In this document: in pieces, positions 42,375 through 50,547 of the stretch
Position numbering within the stretch: position 1 is the first letter of the stretch
Layout: each line of letters opens with the position of its first letter
Assembly (NCBI GenBank): GCA_029780415.1
Contig: JAKOYN010000044.1
Span: 1-64,000 of the forward strand
Direction: 5' to 3'
DNA from: RXIX01 sp003989075
GTDB taxonomy: Bacteria; Pseudomonadota; Gammaproteobacteria; Competibacterales; Competibacteraceae
DNA length: 64,000 nucleotides
Made by a program: the position numbers and the translations under genes
Notes under the pieces: model-generated
What the model saw: the letters and a program-made list of their open reading frames with translations, nothing else
Database searches by the model: none
What the model was told of the DNA's origin: nothing

Positions 42375-44600
42375 TCAGCGCGGCCATTCCAGGAAAAAAG
42401 TCGCACCAGTCCCGGGGCTGCTCTCCGCCCATACCCGTCCGCCCATGCGCTGCATGGCCTTGCGGACAATGGCCAAGCCAATACCGGTACCCGGATAATC
42501 CTCGGCGCGCTGCAGGCGCTGGAAAATCTCAAACAGCCGGTCATGAAAGCGCATGTCGAAGCCGATGCCGTTATCGCTCAGGCTGAGCATGACCCGCTCG
42601 CCCTCGCTCCAGGCACGAATCTCGATGCGCGGCGGTCGCTGGCTAGCGCTGAATTTAAGGGCATTGTCGAACAGGTTACGCAGCACCATTGCCAGGCCAT
42701 TTGGATCGGCGCGCACGCTCTCGACCTGGATATCGACGCTGACTTCGGCACCGCAAGCCTGCAACTCATCGCGCTGCTCGGCCAGCAAGGCCTCGACCCG
42801 CACCCGCAGATCCACTGCTACCCCCGCCTGCAAGGGGCAGCGCTCCATGCGCGAATAGTCCAATAGAGCATCGATCAGCGTGCGCATCTGCCCGACACCG
42901 TTGCGGATGCGCGCCAGGAACAGGCGACCCTCCTCATCCAGTTGCCCGGCATGTTCAGCCAGCAGCAACTGGCTGTAGCCGTCGATACCGCGCAGAGGCG
43001 CCTTGAGGTCGTGCGACACTGAATAGCTGAAGGTTTCCAGCTCCTTGTTAGCCGCCATCAGCTCGGCGGTACGCGCGTGCACCCGTTCCTCCAGTTCGGC
43101 ATTCAGACGCCGGACCTCATCCTCGACCTGCTTGCGCACGGTGATATCCAGGCAATAACCGATATAGCCGATGAACTGTCCAGCCCGGTCATAGCGCGGG
43201 CAGCCATCATCCTGAATCCAGCGGTATTCGCCATCGTGACGGCGCAGGCGGTAATCCATGCTGAAGCGCTCGCGGCGCTCGAAAGCTCCCAGGTAGATTG
43301 CGGTACAGCGTTCCAGATCGTCCGGATGCACGCCCTCGACCCACCCCATGCCGCATTCCTGTTCCAGGCTGCGACCCGTGAAATCCAGCCAGCCCCGGTT
43401 GAAATAATTGCACAGGGCGTCCACGCCTGCGGTCCAGATCAGCGCCGAGGTCGAATCGGCCAGAGTGCGATAGTCATGCTCGCTCTCGCGCAGTGAGTCC
43501 TCGACCTCGTAGCGGATCCGCGCCATGCTATTGAAGCACTTGGCCAGTTCCGCCAGTTCCCGACCACCCGCGACCGGCACCGGTGGCGGACTGGCCAGAT
43601 GCTGATCAGTCGCCAGGGATTGCATAGCGCGCAGCAGGTTATCCAGCGGACGACTCAGTGTTCGCCGCGTGCCCCAGTCAGCCAGCAGCAGTATGAAGAT
43701 CGCCCCGCTCAGCAGCAGGGCAATGTCGTACATCAACTGACGATTGGCCCAGGCGTAGACGATATCCAGCGGAATCACCATGCCGACCCGGGCTGCGGAC
43801 AGGCCATCGATTTCAAACAGCGGCACCTGGACGATCAAGCGGTCCTGCCCGTGGCTGTGGTCCCGCAGCAGAACCTCGCCATTGCGCGATGATGACGCGG
43901 TGAGGATATCCAGACCCAGCGCGGCCAGCGGACGGCCTATGGTCGCGGCGGCCTCGGGAAAGTGGGCGAGCACCGTATTCTGGGTATCACTCACTACGGT
44001 CACCGCACCTTCCGGCAGGTCCGATTCGGCCAGGCGTCGATTCCAGCTGTTCAGGGATAACACCGCCACGGCCACGGCAATGACCCGGTCACTATCCGGA
44101 TCGATCACCGGGTAGGCAAAGTTGATACTGGTCACTCCGGCGGCGCGATCCAGTTGGAAGGTACTGATGGCAAAGTCCCGGCGGGTTATGGCACGCTGGA
44201 AATAGCGACGATCGGCGACGTTGACCCGTTGCGTTAGTGGCCGGGCATTGCACAGGAGTTCACCATCGGCGCGCGGCACACCGAGATTGACGTAGTCCGG
44301 ATTCATCGGCAGCAGGTGCGCCAGCAACAGCGCACAGGCCGGTGCATCCGGTTCATGCACCTCCGGAAAGCGCGCCAGTCCCTGCAGAAACTGCCGGGTA
44401 TGGGTGATCAGCTGCTGCTGGTCCGCAGCCAGCAGGCGCACCGCCCGCAGCGCCCGCTGTTCCGCTTCGTCAACCGCGCTCTGGCGCTGCTCAAGTGCCT
44501 TGTTTGCCACCAGGGCCAGGGCCGGCAAAGTCGCAATCAGCACCAGCAAGCGCATGCGGCCTGCCAGCGTTGACAGCCAGTCAGTGAGAACAAAGGCCAT
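42375..44600 (-). CDS. Membrane sensor histidine kinase: dCache-HAMP-PAS-HisKA-HATPase
   Basis: A 741-residue kinase. One helix at 17-33 and another at about 291-307 flank a periplasmic double Cache sensor (about 40-285, with NVADRRYFQRAI). A HAMP-like linker, a PAS domain (about 375-490) and a coiled coil follow. The phospho-acceptor is His530 in SYSVSHDLKAPLRGIDGYSQ, and the ATPase shows NLFDNALKFS, DNGIGFD and GTGIGLAIV. The kinase core resembles the bacteriophytochrome-type group. No response regulator is adjacent. Confidence 0.92.
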   Translation of the reverse strand: MAFVLTDWLSTLAGRMRLLVLIATLPALALVANKALEQRQSAVDEAEQRALRAVRLLAADQQQLITHTRQFLQGLARFPEVHEPDAPACALLLAHLLPMNPDYVNLGVPRADGELLCNARPLTQRVNVADRRYFQRAITRRDFAISTFQLDRAAGVTSINFAYPVIDPDSDRVIAVAVAVLSLNSWNRRLAESDLPEGAVTVVSDTQNTVLAHFPEAAATIGRPLAALGLDILTASSSRNGEVLLRDHSHGQDRLIVQVPLFEIDGLSAARVGMVIPLDIVYAWANRQLMYDIALLLSGAIFILLLADWGTRRTLSRPLDNLLRAMQSLATDQHLASPPPVPVAGGRELAELAKCFNSMARIRYEVEDSLRESEHDYRTLADSTSALIWTAGVDALCNYFNRGWLDFTGRSLEQECGMGWVEGVHPDDLERCTAIYLGAFERRERFSMDYRLRRHDGEYRWIQDDGCPRYDRAGQFIGYIGYCLDITVRKQVEDEVRRLNAELEERVHARTAELMAANKELETFSYSVSHDLKAPLRGIDGYSQLLLAEHAGQLDEEGRLFLARIRNGVGQMRTLIDALLDYSRMERCPLQAGVAVDLRVRVEALLAEQRDELQACGAEVSVDIQVESVRADPNGLAMVLRNLFDNALKFSASQRPPRIEIRAWSEGERVMLSLSDNGIGFDMRFHDRLFEIFQRLQRAEDYPGTGIGLAIVRKAMQRMGGRVWAESSPGTGATFFLEWPR

Positions 44601-44842
44601 GGTAGCCCTGAAATCAGCTCATTAAGTGCTGCAAGGGGTGGTAATGCACGGGGTAGTATCCGCGAGACAGGCCCGCGTTCTGCTGTATTTTGGATTAAGG
44701 ATAGCAGTAATCTCGCCGCGCACCTCGCTTTGCGGCCCGTGCAATGAGCGCGCTTGCCTGCAGGCGTTTTTCTTGAGGAGACGGGCCAGCGCCGCTAAAG
44801 TAGCCGGGTTTCCGGAACCGAATCAATGCTGGAGGACACACC

Positions 44843-45082
44843 ATGCTGTATCTGTCTGGAACAATAGCCGATGTAACCCACGAAGCAGGCCATGCCATTC
44901 TGATCCTGGATACTGGGCGCGGCCTGCATCGTCTGCAGGCGGATGCCGGGCTGTTGTCCGATGGTCTGACCGTGCTGTTTGGCGATGACGACTGGGTCGG
45001 CAAGGCGATTGCGGTTCAGTGCAAGGGTGATCAGTTATCGACCATCGAAATCCCGGGCGCCCCGCCGGACTATGCGATCTAG
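44843..45082 (+). CDS. Small protein of unknown function
   Basis: A 79-residue protein preceded by a good ribosome-binding site (GGAGG eight bases before ATG). The pattern LYLSGTIADVTHEAGHAILILDTGRGLHRL, followed by DDDWVGKAIAVQCKGD, suggests a small beta-rich, OB-like fold. There is no signal peptide. I do not recognise a family; the strong start signal supports it being real. Confidence 0.6.
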   Translation: MLYLSGTIADVTHEAGHAILILDTGRGLHRLQADAGLLSDGLTVLFGDDDWVGKAIAVQCKGDQLSTIEIPGAPPDYAI

Positions 45083-45225
45083 GCACGGCCAACCCGTAGC
45101 CGACCCGTGGCGAAGACGGCCCTGAGCCGTTGCCCGACAGGCCCCGTCCCTCAAGCCGGGTAGGATGTCAACCGGCGATCGTTATATCTGCGATCGTCTG
45201 CTGCGCAACAACGCTTGCGTATGGC

Positions 45226-45264
45226 CAATAAAAAAGAGTTAGGCTTTTGGCCTAACTCTTCGTT
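45226..45264 (-). terminator. Terminator downstream of tRNA-Pro
   Basis: An 11-base-pair stem AAGAGTTAGGC/GCCTAACTCTT (45234-45244 with 45250-45260) is followed on the minus strand by TTTTTTATT. The plus strand also shows four T, so it may work in both directions. Confidence 0.88.
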
Positions 45265-45269
45265 TTAAC

Positions 45270-45346
<77 letters not shown>

Positions 45347-45431
45347 AGGCTTAACGGCATCCGTGAACCGCTAAGATTGCGTATGTTAAGCCAATCCATC
45401 GTCGTTGCCAAGTCTCCACCCGGCACCAGCG

Positions 45432-45731
45432 TTATTGGGCCTCGCCCTTGAACAGATCAACCCGGGCCTTGAGCTTCTGCCCGGGGCGAAAGGTGACCAC
45501 GCGCCGTGCGGTGATCGGAATTTCCTCACCGGTTTTCGGATTGCGGCCCGGGCGCTGGTTTTTATCCCGCAGATCAAAATTGCCAAATCCGGACAATTTG
45601 ACCTGTCGCCCCTGCTCCAGGGCGCTGCGAATCTCCTCGAAGAAGATTTCCACCAAATCCTTGGCTTCCCGTTTGTTAATTCCCAGTTCTTCGAACAATC
45701 GTTCCGCCATATCGGCTTTTGTCAGTGCCAT
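45432..45731 (-). CDS. ihfA: Integration host factor subunit alpha
   Basis: A 99-residue HU/IHF protein. MALTKADMAERLFEELGINKREAKDLVE and the DNA-intercalating beta-arm with GRNPKTGEEIPI mark the IHF alpha chain. It should pair with an IhfB encoded elsewhere. It lies four bases after pheT, as in E. coli. Confidence 0.96.
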   Translation of the reverse strand: MALTKADMAERLFEELGINKREAKDLVEIFFEEIRSALEQGRQVKLSGFGNFDLRDKNQRPGRNPKTGEEIPITARRVVTFRPGQKLKARVDLFKGEAQ

Positions 45732-45735
45732 GCTC

Positions 45736-48114
45736 CTAGACCCTAAGCGTTGCGCCGAACTGTTCCGCCAGTCCAGCGATGATGCCGGAAACGGTCTCTT
45801 CGACCAGACTGTCGGTAAGATTGCGCGAAAAATCCTGTAAAATCAATCCAAAAGCTAAACTTTTCCGCCCCTCGGGTACGCCCTTGCCGCTGTAGATGTC
45901 AAACAGCCGGACTTCACGCAGCAAAGGACCCCCGCAGCGGCGCACACAGGCCTCGACCGCAGCAGCCGAAACTGCTCCATCGACCACAATGGCTAGATCG
46001 CGGCGACTGACGGGAAACTTGGACAGCTCCTGGAATGCCGGCAGCTGTGCGGCGCGCACGCCAGACACCTGCACTTCAAAAACAAATATCTCACCTTCCA
46101 CATCCAGCGCGTGAGCGATGCGGGGATGCAAGGCGCCCAGCCAGCCAATCGCGGCGCCCGCTCGTTCGATGCGTGCGCATTGGCCAGGATGCAGGGCCGG
46201 ATGTGCGGCCGCGACCCAACTAAAGGATTCGGCGGCACCGCTGAGCGCCAGCAGCGCCTCGACATCCGCCTTGAGATCGAAGAAATCCACCGGGCGCGCC
46301 GGCAATCCCCACTGCTCGGGCAGCGCGCTGCCGCTGATCACGCCACCCAGATACGTATCCTGGCGCAAACCTTCCGCACTGGGCACGAAGGTCAGGCCCT
46401 GCTCAAACAGCCGCACCCGTGACTGCTGGCGCTTCTGGTTATGAATCAGGGCCTTGAGCAGACCGGGCCACAGACTGGTGCGCATCACCGCCAGATCGGC
46501 GGAAATCGGGTTGGCCAGAGCCAGCGCTTCACGATCCGGGTCCAGCAGGCGCTGGAAAGCCGGATCGACGAAACTGTAGGTGATGGCCTCCTGAAAACCG
46601 CGCTGGATCAGCACTTCGCGCAGCCGGTCCACTGGCACCTGTGTTTCGGGCTGCGCCTGCATGTCCATGCGGGTCAGCGGCCGCTTGCCCGGCAGGCGCT
46701 CATAGCCATAGATACGGGCGATTTCCTCGATCAGGTCCACTTCCATGCGGATATCAAAGCGACTGCTCGGCGGCACCACCAGCCAGTGATCGACCTCGAT
46801 GGCCACCGCCATACCCAGCCGGCGCAGGATATCCTCGACCTGGATCAGCGGAATCTCCATGCCCAGCAGGGTCCGGATGCGCGCCGGGCGCAGACGGATC
46901 GCCGGTTCCGCCGGCAGATGCTCCTGCGCCACCGCCTCGATCAGCGGCCCAGGCTGGCCCCCGGCAATCTCCAGCAGCAGCCGGGTGGCACGCTCGGCGG
47001 CACGGCGCTGTAATTGCGAATCGACACCGCGCTCGAAGCGGTAGGAGGAATCCGTCTGCAGACCATAGCGCCGGGCGCGTCCAGCAATGCTGGCCGGAGT
47101 GAAAAAGGCACTTTCCAGGAATACATTGCGGGTCGCGGTACTGCAGCCACTGATCTCGCCGCCCATGATCCCGGCCAGGGCCAGCGGACCGTTCTGATCC
47201 GCGATCAGCAGGGTTTCCGCATCCGGCTCCACCACCGTGCCATTAAGCAATTGCAGGCGATCACCGGGACGGGCGCGGCGCACTTCGATGCCGCCGCTGA
47301 GCCGGTCCAGATCGAAGGCGTGCATCGGCTGGCCCAGTTCCAGCATCACATAGTTGGTGATATCCACCAGCGGGCCGAGGCTGCGAACGCCTGCGCGGCG
47401 CAGGCGTTCCTGCATCCACAGGGGCGTGCTGGCTGTCGGATCGACATCGCGAATCACCCGACCCACATAGCGCGGGCAGTCCGCCGGCGCCTGCAGGGTC
47501 ACCGGAAAGGTCGCTTCCAGCCGGGGTGGCATCGGATCATCCGGCAGCAGTTGCAGCGGACAGCGGTTGAGCGTCGCCACCTCGCGGGCGATGCCCTCCA
47601 TGCTCAGGCAGTCGCCACGATTGGGTGTCAGCTCGATTTCGATGAGCTGATCATCCAGCTGCAGCAGCGCGCGCACATCCTGCCCGGGCCGGCTGTCCGG
47701 CGGCAACGGCAGCAGACCATCCGAGCTTTCCGCCAGACCCAGTTCCTTGGCCGAACAGAGCATGCCGTGCGACTCGATACCGCGCAGCTTGGACTTGCGG
47801 ATGGTGAAGCCCCCCGGCAGCACCGCACCGACCAGTGCCGTCGGCGCACACATGCCCAGGGCTACATTCGGCGCGCCGCAGACGATCTGCAGCGGCGCGG
47901 CGGTGCCCACATCCACGGTCGCCACCCGCAGCCGGTCAGCGTCGGGATGCTGGATCAGATCCACCACCCGGCCAACGACCACCTTTTCAAACGGCGGCGC
48001 GGCTGGGACAACGCTGTCCACTTCCAGACCGGCCATGGTCAGTTGCGCCGCCAGTTCGGCACCGGACACTGCAGGATCGACCCAGTCCCGCAGCCATTGT
48101 TCGCTGACTTTCAT
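45736..48114 (-). CDS. pheT: Phenylalanyl-tRNA synthetase beta subunit
   Basis: A 792-residue beta subunit with an N-terminal tRNA-binding OB domain (residues about 40-150), the B3/B4 editing domain, B5 DNA-binding-like and core domains, and a C-terminal ferredoxin-like anticodon-binding domain (FQELSKFPVSRRDLAIVVD). It follows pheS by 21 bases and forms the alpha2-beta2 enzyme with it. Confidence 0.97.
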   Translation of the reverse strand: MKVSEQWLRDWVDPAVSGAELAAQLTMAGLEVDSVVPAAPPFEKVVVGRVVDLIQHPDADRLRVATVDVGTAAPLQIVCGAPNVALGMCAPTALVGAVLPGGFTIRKSKLRGIESHGMLCSAKELGLAESSDGLLPLPPDSRPGQDVRALLQLDDQLIEIELTPNRGDCLSMEGIAREVATLNRCPLQLLPDDPMPPRLEATFPVTLQAPADCPRYVGRVIRDVDPTASTPLWMQERLRRAGVRSLGPLVDITNYVMLELGQPMHAFDLDRLSGGIEVRRARPGDRLQLLNGTVVEPDAETLLIADQNGPLALAGIMGGEISGCSTATRNVFLESAFFTPASIAGRARRYGLQTDSSYRFERGVDSQLQRRAAERATRLLLEIAGGQPGPLIEAVAQEHLPAEPAIRLRPARIRTLLGMEIPLIQVEDILRRLGMAVAIEVDHWLVVPPSSRFDIRMEVDLIEEIARIYGYERLPGKRPLTRMDMQAQPETQVPVDRLREVLIQRGFQEAITYSFVDPAFQRLLDPDREALALANPISADLAVMRTSLWPGLLKALIHNQKRQQSRVRLFEQGLTFVPSAEGLRQDTYLGGVISGSALPEQWGLPARPVDFFDLKADVEALLALSGAAESFSWVAAAHPALHPGQCARIERAGAAIGWLGALHPRIAHALDVEGEIFVFEVQVSGVRAAQLPAFQELSKFPVSRRDLAIVVDGAVSAAAVEACVRRCGGPLLREVRLFDIYSGKGVPEGRKSLAFGLILQDFSRNLTDSLVEETVSGIIAGLAEQFGATLRV

Positions 48115-48135
48115 ACTGAATTCCTCACTGCCGCC

Positions 48136-49152
48136 TTACTGGAACTGCCGCAGGAAGCGCAGATCGTTATCGAAGAACAGCCGCAGGTCGTTAACGCCAT
48201 AGCGCAGCATGGTCAGACGCTCGACCCCCATGCCAAAGGCGTAGCCAGTGTAGCGCTCGGGATCAATGCCGACCTTCTCAAACACCGCCGGGTGTACCAT
48301 GCCGCAACCGAGCACTTCCAGCCAGCCGCTGTGCTTGCACACCCGGCAGCCCGTGCCGCCGCAGATCACGCACTGGATATCGACCTCGGCCGAGGGTTCG
48401 GTGAACGGGAAATAGGACGGGCGAAAACGCACCGCCAGATCGCGCTCGAAGAAGTGCCGCAGGAAATCGTCCAGCACACCCTTAAGGTCGGTGAAACTGA
48501 CATCCTCGTCCACCAGCAGACCTTCGACCTGATGGAACATCGGGCTGTGGGTGACATCCGAGTCGCAGCGGTAGACCCGCCCCGGGGCGATGACCCGTAC
48601 CGGCGGCGCCTGCTGTTCCATGACCCGGATCTGCACTGGCGAGGTGTGGGTGCGCAGCAGGGTGCGGTCGTCGAAGTAAAAGGTATCGTGCATCGCCCGC
48701 GCCGGGTGCTGCGGCGGGATATTGAGTGCTTCGAAGTTATGAAAATCGTCCTCGACTTCCGGCCCTTCGGCGACCGTGAAGCCGATGCTGGTGAAGAAGG
48801 CTTCGATACGCGCCAGGGTGCGGCTGAGCGGATGGCGGCCCCCGGGCTGCTGGCCGCGGCCCGGCAGGGTAACATCAAGAGCTTCACTGCTGAGGCGGGT
48901 ATCCAGCGCGGCCTGTTCCAGGATGGTCCTGCGCGTAGCCAGCGCCGCTTCCAGGAGCTGCTTGGCCTCGTTGATCGCCTGGCCGGCGCTGCGTCGCTCC
49001 TCGGCTGGCAGGCGGCCGAGTTCCTTGAGGCGCTCGGTCAGCACACCTTTCTTGCCCAGATAGTGCACGCGCACCAGATCCAGAGCGGCGGGATCACCGG
49101 CACTGGCAATGGCGGCCTGAGCCGCCTGGATGAGTTCGGGCAACGCTTCCAC
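48136..49152 (-). CDS. pheS: Phenylalanyl-tRNA synthetase alpha subunit
   Basis: A 338-residue catalytic subunit. The conserved start VEALPELIQAAQAAI leads to a GTG at 49152; the frame stays open 30 codons upstream, across the terminator-like hairpin, which argues against the longer form. Motif 2 (RVYRCDSDVTHSPMFHQVEGL) and motif 3 (GMGVERL) are intact. A CxxC...CxxC cluster (CVICGGTGCRVCKHSGWL) is present, as in many bacterial PheS. Confidence 0.95.
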   Translation of the reverse strand: MEALPELIQAAQAAIASAGDPAALDLVRVHYLGKKGVLTERLKELGRLPAEERRSAGQAINEAKQLLEAALATRRTILEQAALDTRLSSEALDVTLPGRGQQPGGRHPLSRTLARIEAFFTSIGFTVAEGPEVEDDFHNFEALNIPPQHPARAMHDTFYFDDRTLLRTHTSPVQIRVMEQQAPPVRVIAPGRVYRCDSDVTHSPMFHQVEGLLVDEDVSFTDLKGVLDDFLRHFFERDLAVRFRPSYFPFTEPSAEVDIQCVICGGTGCRVCKHSGWLEVLGCGMVHPAVFEKVGIDPERYTGYAFGMGVERLTMLRYGVNDLRLFFDNDLRFLRQFQ

Positions 49153-49243
49153 GCCAAATGGTCTCCATTGGATTCGAGACAGGCCCACCAGAGAGGGCGG
49201 GCGCAACATGCGGGATCGACCGCAACCGCTCAGGGGAACCAAT

Positions 49244-49274
49244 GAAAAAGGGAAAGACCACGGCCTTTCCCCTT
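49244..49274 (-). terminator. Terminator or attenuator between rplT and pheS
   Basis: GGGAAAG (49250-49256) pairs with CTTTCCC (49265-49271), and TTTTT follows on the minus strand. It ends the infC-rpmI-rplT transcript or partially attenuates read-through into pheST. A second nested hairpin (CCGCCG...CGGCGG, with CGGAA/TTCCG inside) lies upstream at about 49290-49320. No convincing Phe-rich leader peptide precedes them. Confidence 0.75.
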
Positions 49275-49323
49275 CCGGAACCCCGCAGGCCGCCGAACCG
49301 GAATTTCCGATCCGGCGGACGCT

Positions 49324-49686
49324 TCAGGCGATGCCGAGCGCGGTCTTGGCGCGGTTGGCCAGTTCGGCGAACGCCGGCTTGTCGAACACCGCCAGATCAG
49401 CCAGCACCTTGCGGTCGACTTCGATCGCGGCCTGCTTGAGGCCGTTGATCAAACGGCTGTAGGACAAGCCGTTGTCACGGGCGCCGGCATTGATGCGGGC
49501 GATCCACAGCGCACGGAACTCGCGCTTCTTGGCGCGGCGGTCGCGATAGGCGTACTGGCCGGCCTTGATGACGGCCTGCTTGGCAACGCGGAATACCTTG
49601 CTGCGGGCACCGTAGTAGCCTTTAGCCTGCTTCAGGACTTTCTTATGACGGGCGTGGGCGGTAACGCCACGTTTTACTCGGGGCAT
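49324..49686 (-). CDS. rplT: 50S ribosomal protein L20
   Basis: A 120-residue L20, with MPRVKRGVTAHARHKKVLKQAKGYYGARSKVFRVAKQAV and the C-terminal LINGLKQAAIEVDRKVLADLA. L20 starts 50S assembly and in E. coli represses rpmI-rplT translation. It is 36 bases downstream of rpmI. Confidence 0.98.
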   Translation of the reverse strand: MPRVKRGVTAHARHKKVLKQAKGYYGARSKVFRVAKQAVIKAGQYAYRDRRAKKREFRALWIARINAGARDNGLSYSRLINGLKQAAIEVDRKVLADLAVFDKPAFAELANRAKTALGIA

Positions 49687-49722
49687 GGTCTAGCTCTCCA
49701 GGTCCAGCGACATCAAGCAACT

Positions 49723-49920
49723 TCAATCGTAGGGCAGCATCCGGCGCACGGCTGGCACATCCACCGCTGCCAGAGTAGTCGTACCGCGCAGCTGCCGCTT
49801 CCGCTTGGTGGTTTTCTTGGTCAGGATGTGCCGGTGATGCGCGTGCGCGCTCTTGTACTGGCCGGACCCGGTGCGGCTAAAGCGTTTGGCCGCGCCGCGA
49901 TTGGTTTTCATCTTGGGCAT
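49723..49920 (-). CDS. rpmI: 50S ribosomal protein L35
   Basis: A 65-residue L35 beginning MPKMKTNRGAAKRFSRTGSG. The frame is open 25 codons further upstream, but the conserved start and family length set it at 49920. It lies between infC and rplT. Confidence 0.97.
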   Translation of the reverse strand: MPKMKTNRGAAKRFSRTGSGQYKSAHAHHRHILTKKTTKRKRQLRGTTTLAAVDVPAVRRMLPYD

Positions 49921-50010
49921 TGCATGACTCCGCAATTTCAAAAGGGTAAGTTCGGGTATCGCCTCGGCAAACCGCCGCGGGCCGTTGATCGCCAACCACC
50001 GGGAGGGGAG

Positions 50011-50532
50011 TTACTTCTTCTTGACCGGCGCGATGGTCATGACCATCTGCCGCCCTTCCATCCTGGGCCGCTGCTCTACCGAGCCGTAGGGCGCAAGGTC
50101 GTCCTCGATGCGCTTGAGAAGGCTGATACCTAGGTCCTGGTGCGCCATTTCACGGCCCCGAAACCGCAGCGTCACCTTGGCTTTATCGCCATCGCTCAGG
50201 AAACGGATCAGGTTGCGTAGTTTGACCTGATAGTCTCCCTCGTCCGTGCCCGGACGAAACTTGACTTCCTTGACCTGAATCTGCTTTTGCTTCTTCTTCG
50301 CTTCCTGCTGCTTCTTGGCCTGCTCAAACCGGTACTTGCCATAATCCATGATGCGGCAGACCGGCGGTTTGGCATTCGGGGAAATTTCCACCAGATCCAG
50401 CTCGGCATCCTCGGCGAGCCGTCGGGCCTGGATCAGGGAGACGACGCCCATCTGCTCGCCGTCCTGGTCGATCAGGCGCACTTCGCGCCCGGTAATCTCC
50501 TCGTTGAGCCGGAGTTCATTGTTCGCGGCGAT
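50011..50532 (-). CDS. infC: Translation initiation factor IF-3, probable AUC start
   Basis: IF-3, of 173 residues if translation starts at the ATC codon at 50532. GGAGG lies eight bases before that ATC, whereas an in-frame GTG at 50547 directly after the thrS stop has no ribosome site and would itself contain part of the GGAGG. E. coli infC starts at AUU, which IF-3 uses to repress its own synthesis, so a rare start here is consistent with the same control. The body NELRLNEEITGREVRLI to MVMTIAPVKKK is typical. Confidence 0.93.
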   Translation of the reverse strand: MAANNELRLNEEITGREVRLIDQDGEQMGVVSLIQARRLAEDAELDLVEISPNAKPPVCRIMDYGKYRFEQAKKQQEAKKKQKQIQVKEVKFRPGTDEGDYQVKLRNLIRFLSDGDKAKVTLRFRGREMAHQDLGISLLKRIEDDLAPYGSVEQRPRMEGRQMVMTIAPVKKK

Positions 50533-50535
50533 GTT

Positions 50536-50546
50536 GCTGTCCTCCA
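50536..50546 (-). promoter_or_regulatory. Ribosome-binding site deciding the infC start
   Basis: TGGAGGAC lies 8 bases upstream of ATC 50532 and overlaps the potential GTG start at 50547. It supports the rare AUC codon as the initiator. Confidence 0.6.
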
Positions 50547-50547
50547 C

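Noticed and set aside
49180..49270. Possible Phe-rich leader peptide before pheS
   Set aside because: The Phe codons come only from the T-run of the terminator itself; no start codon with a ribosome site precedes them.
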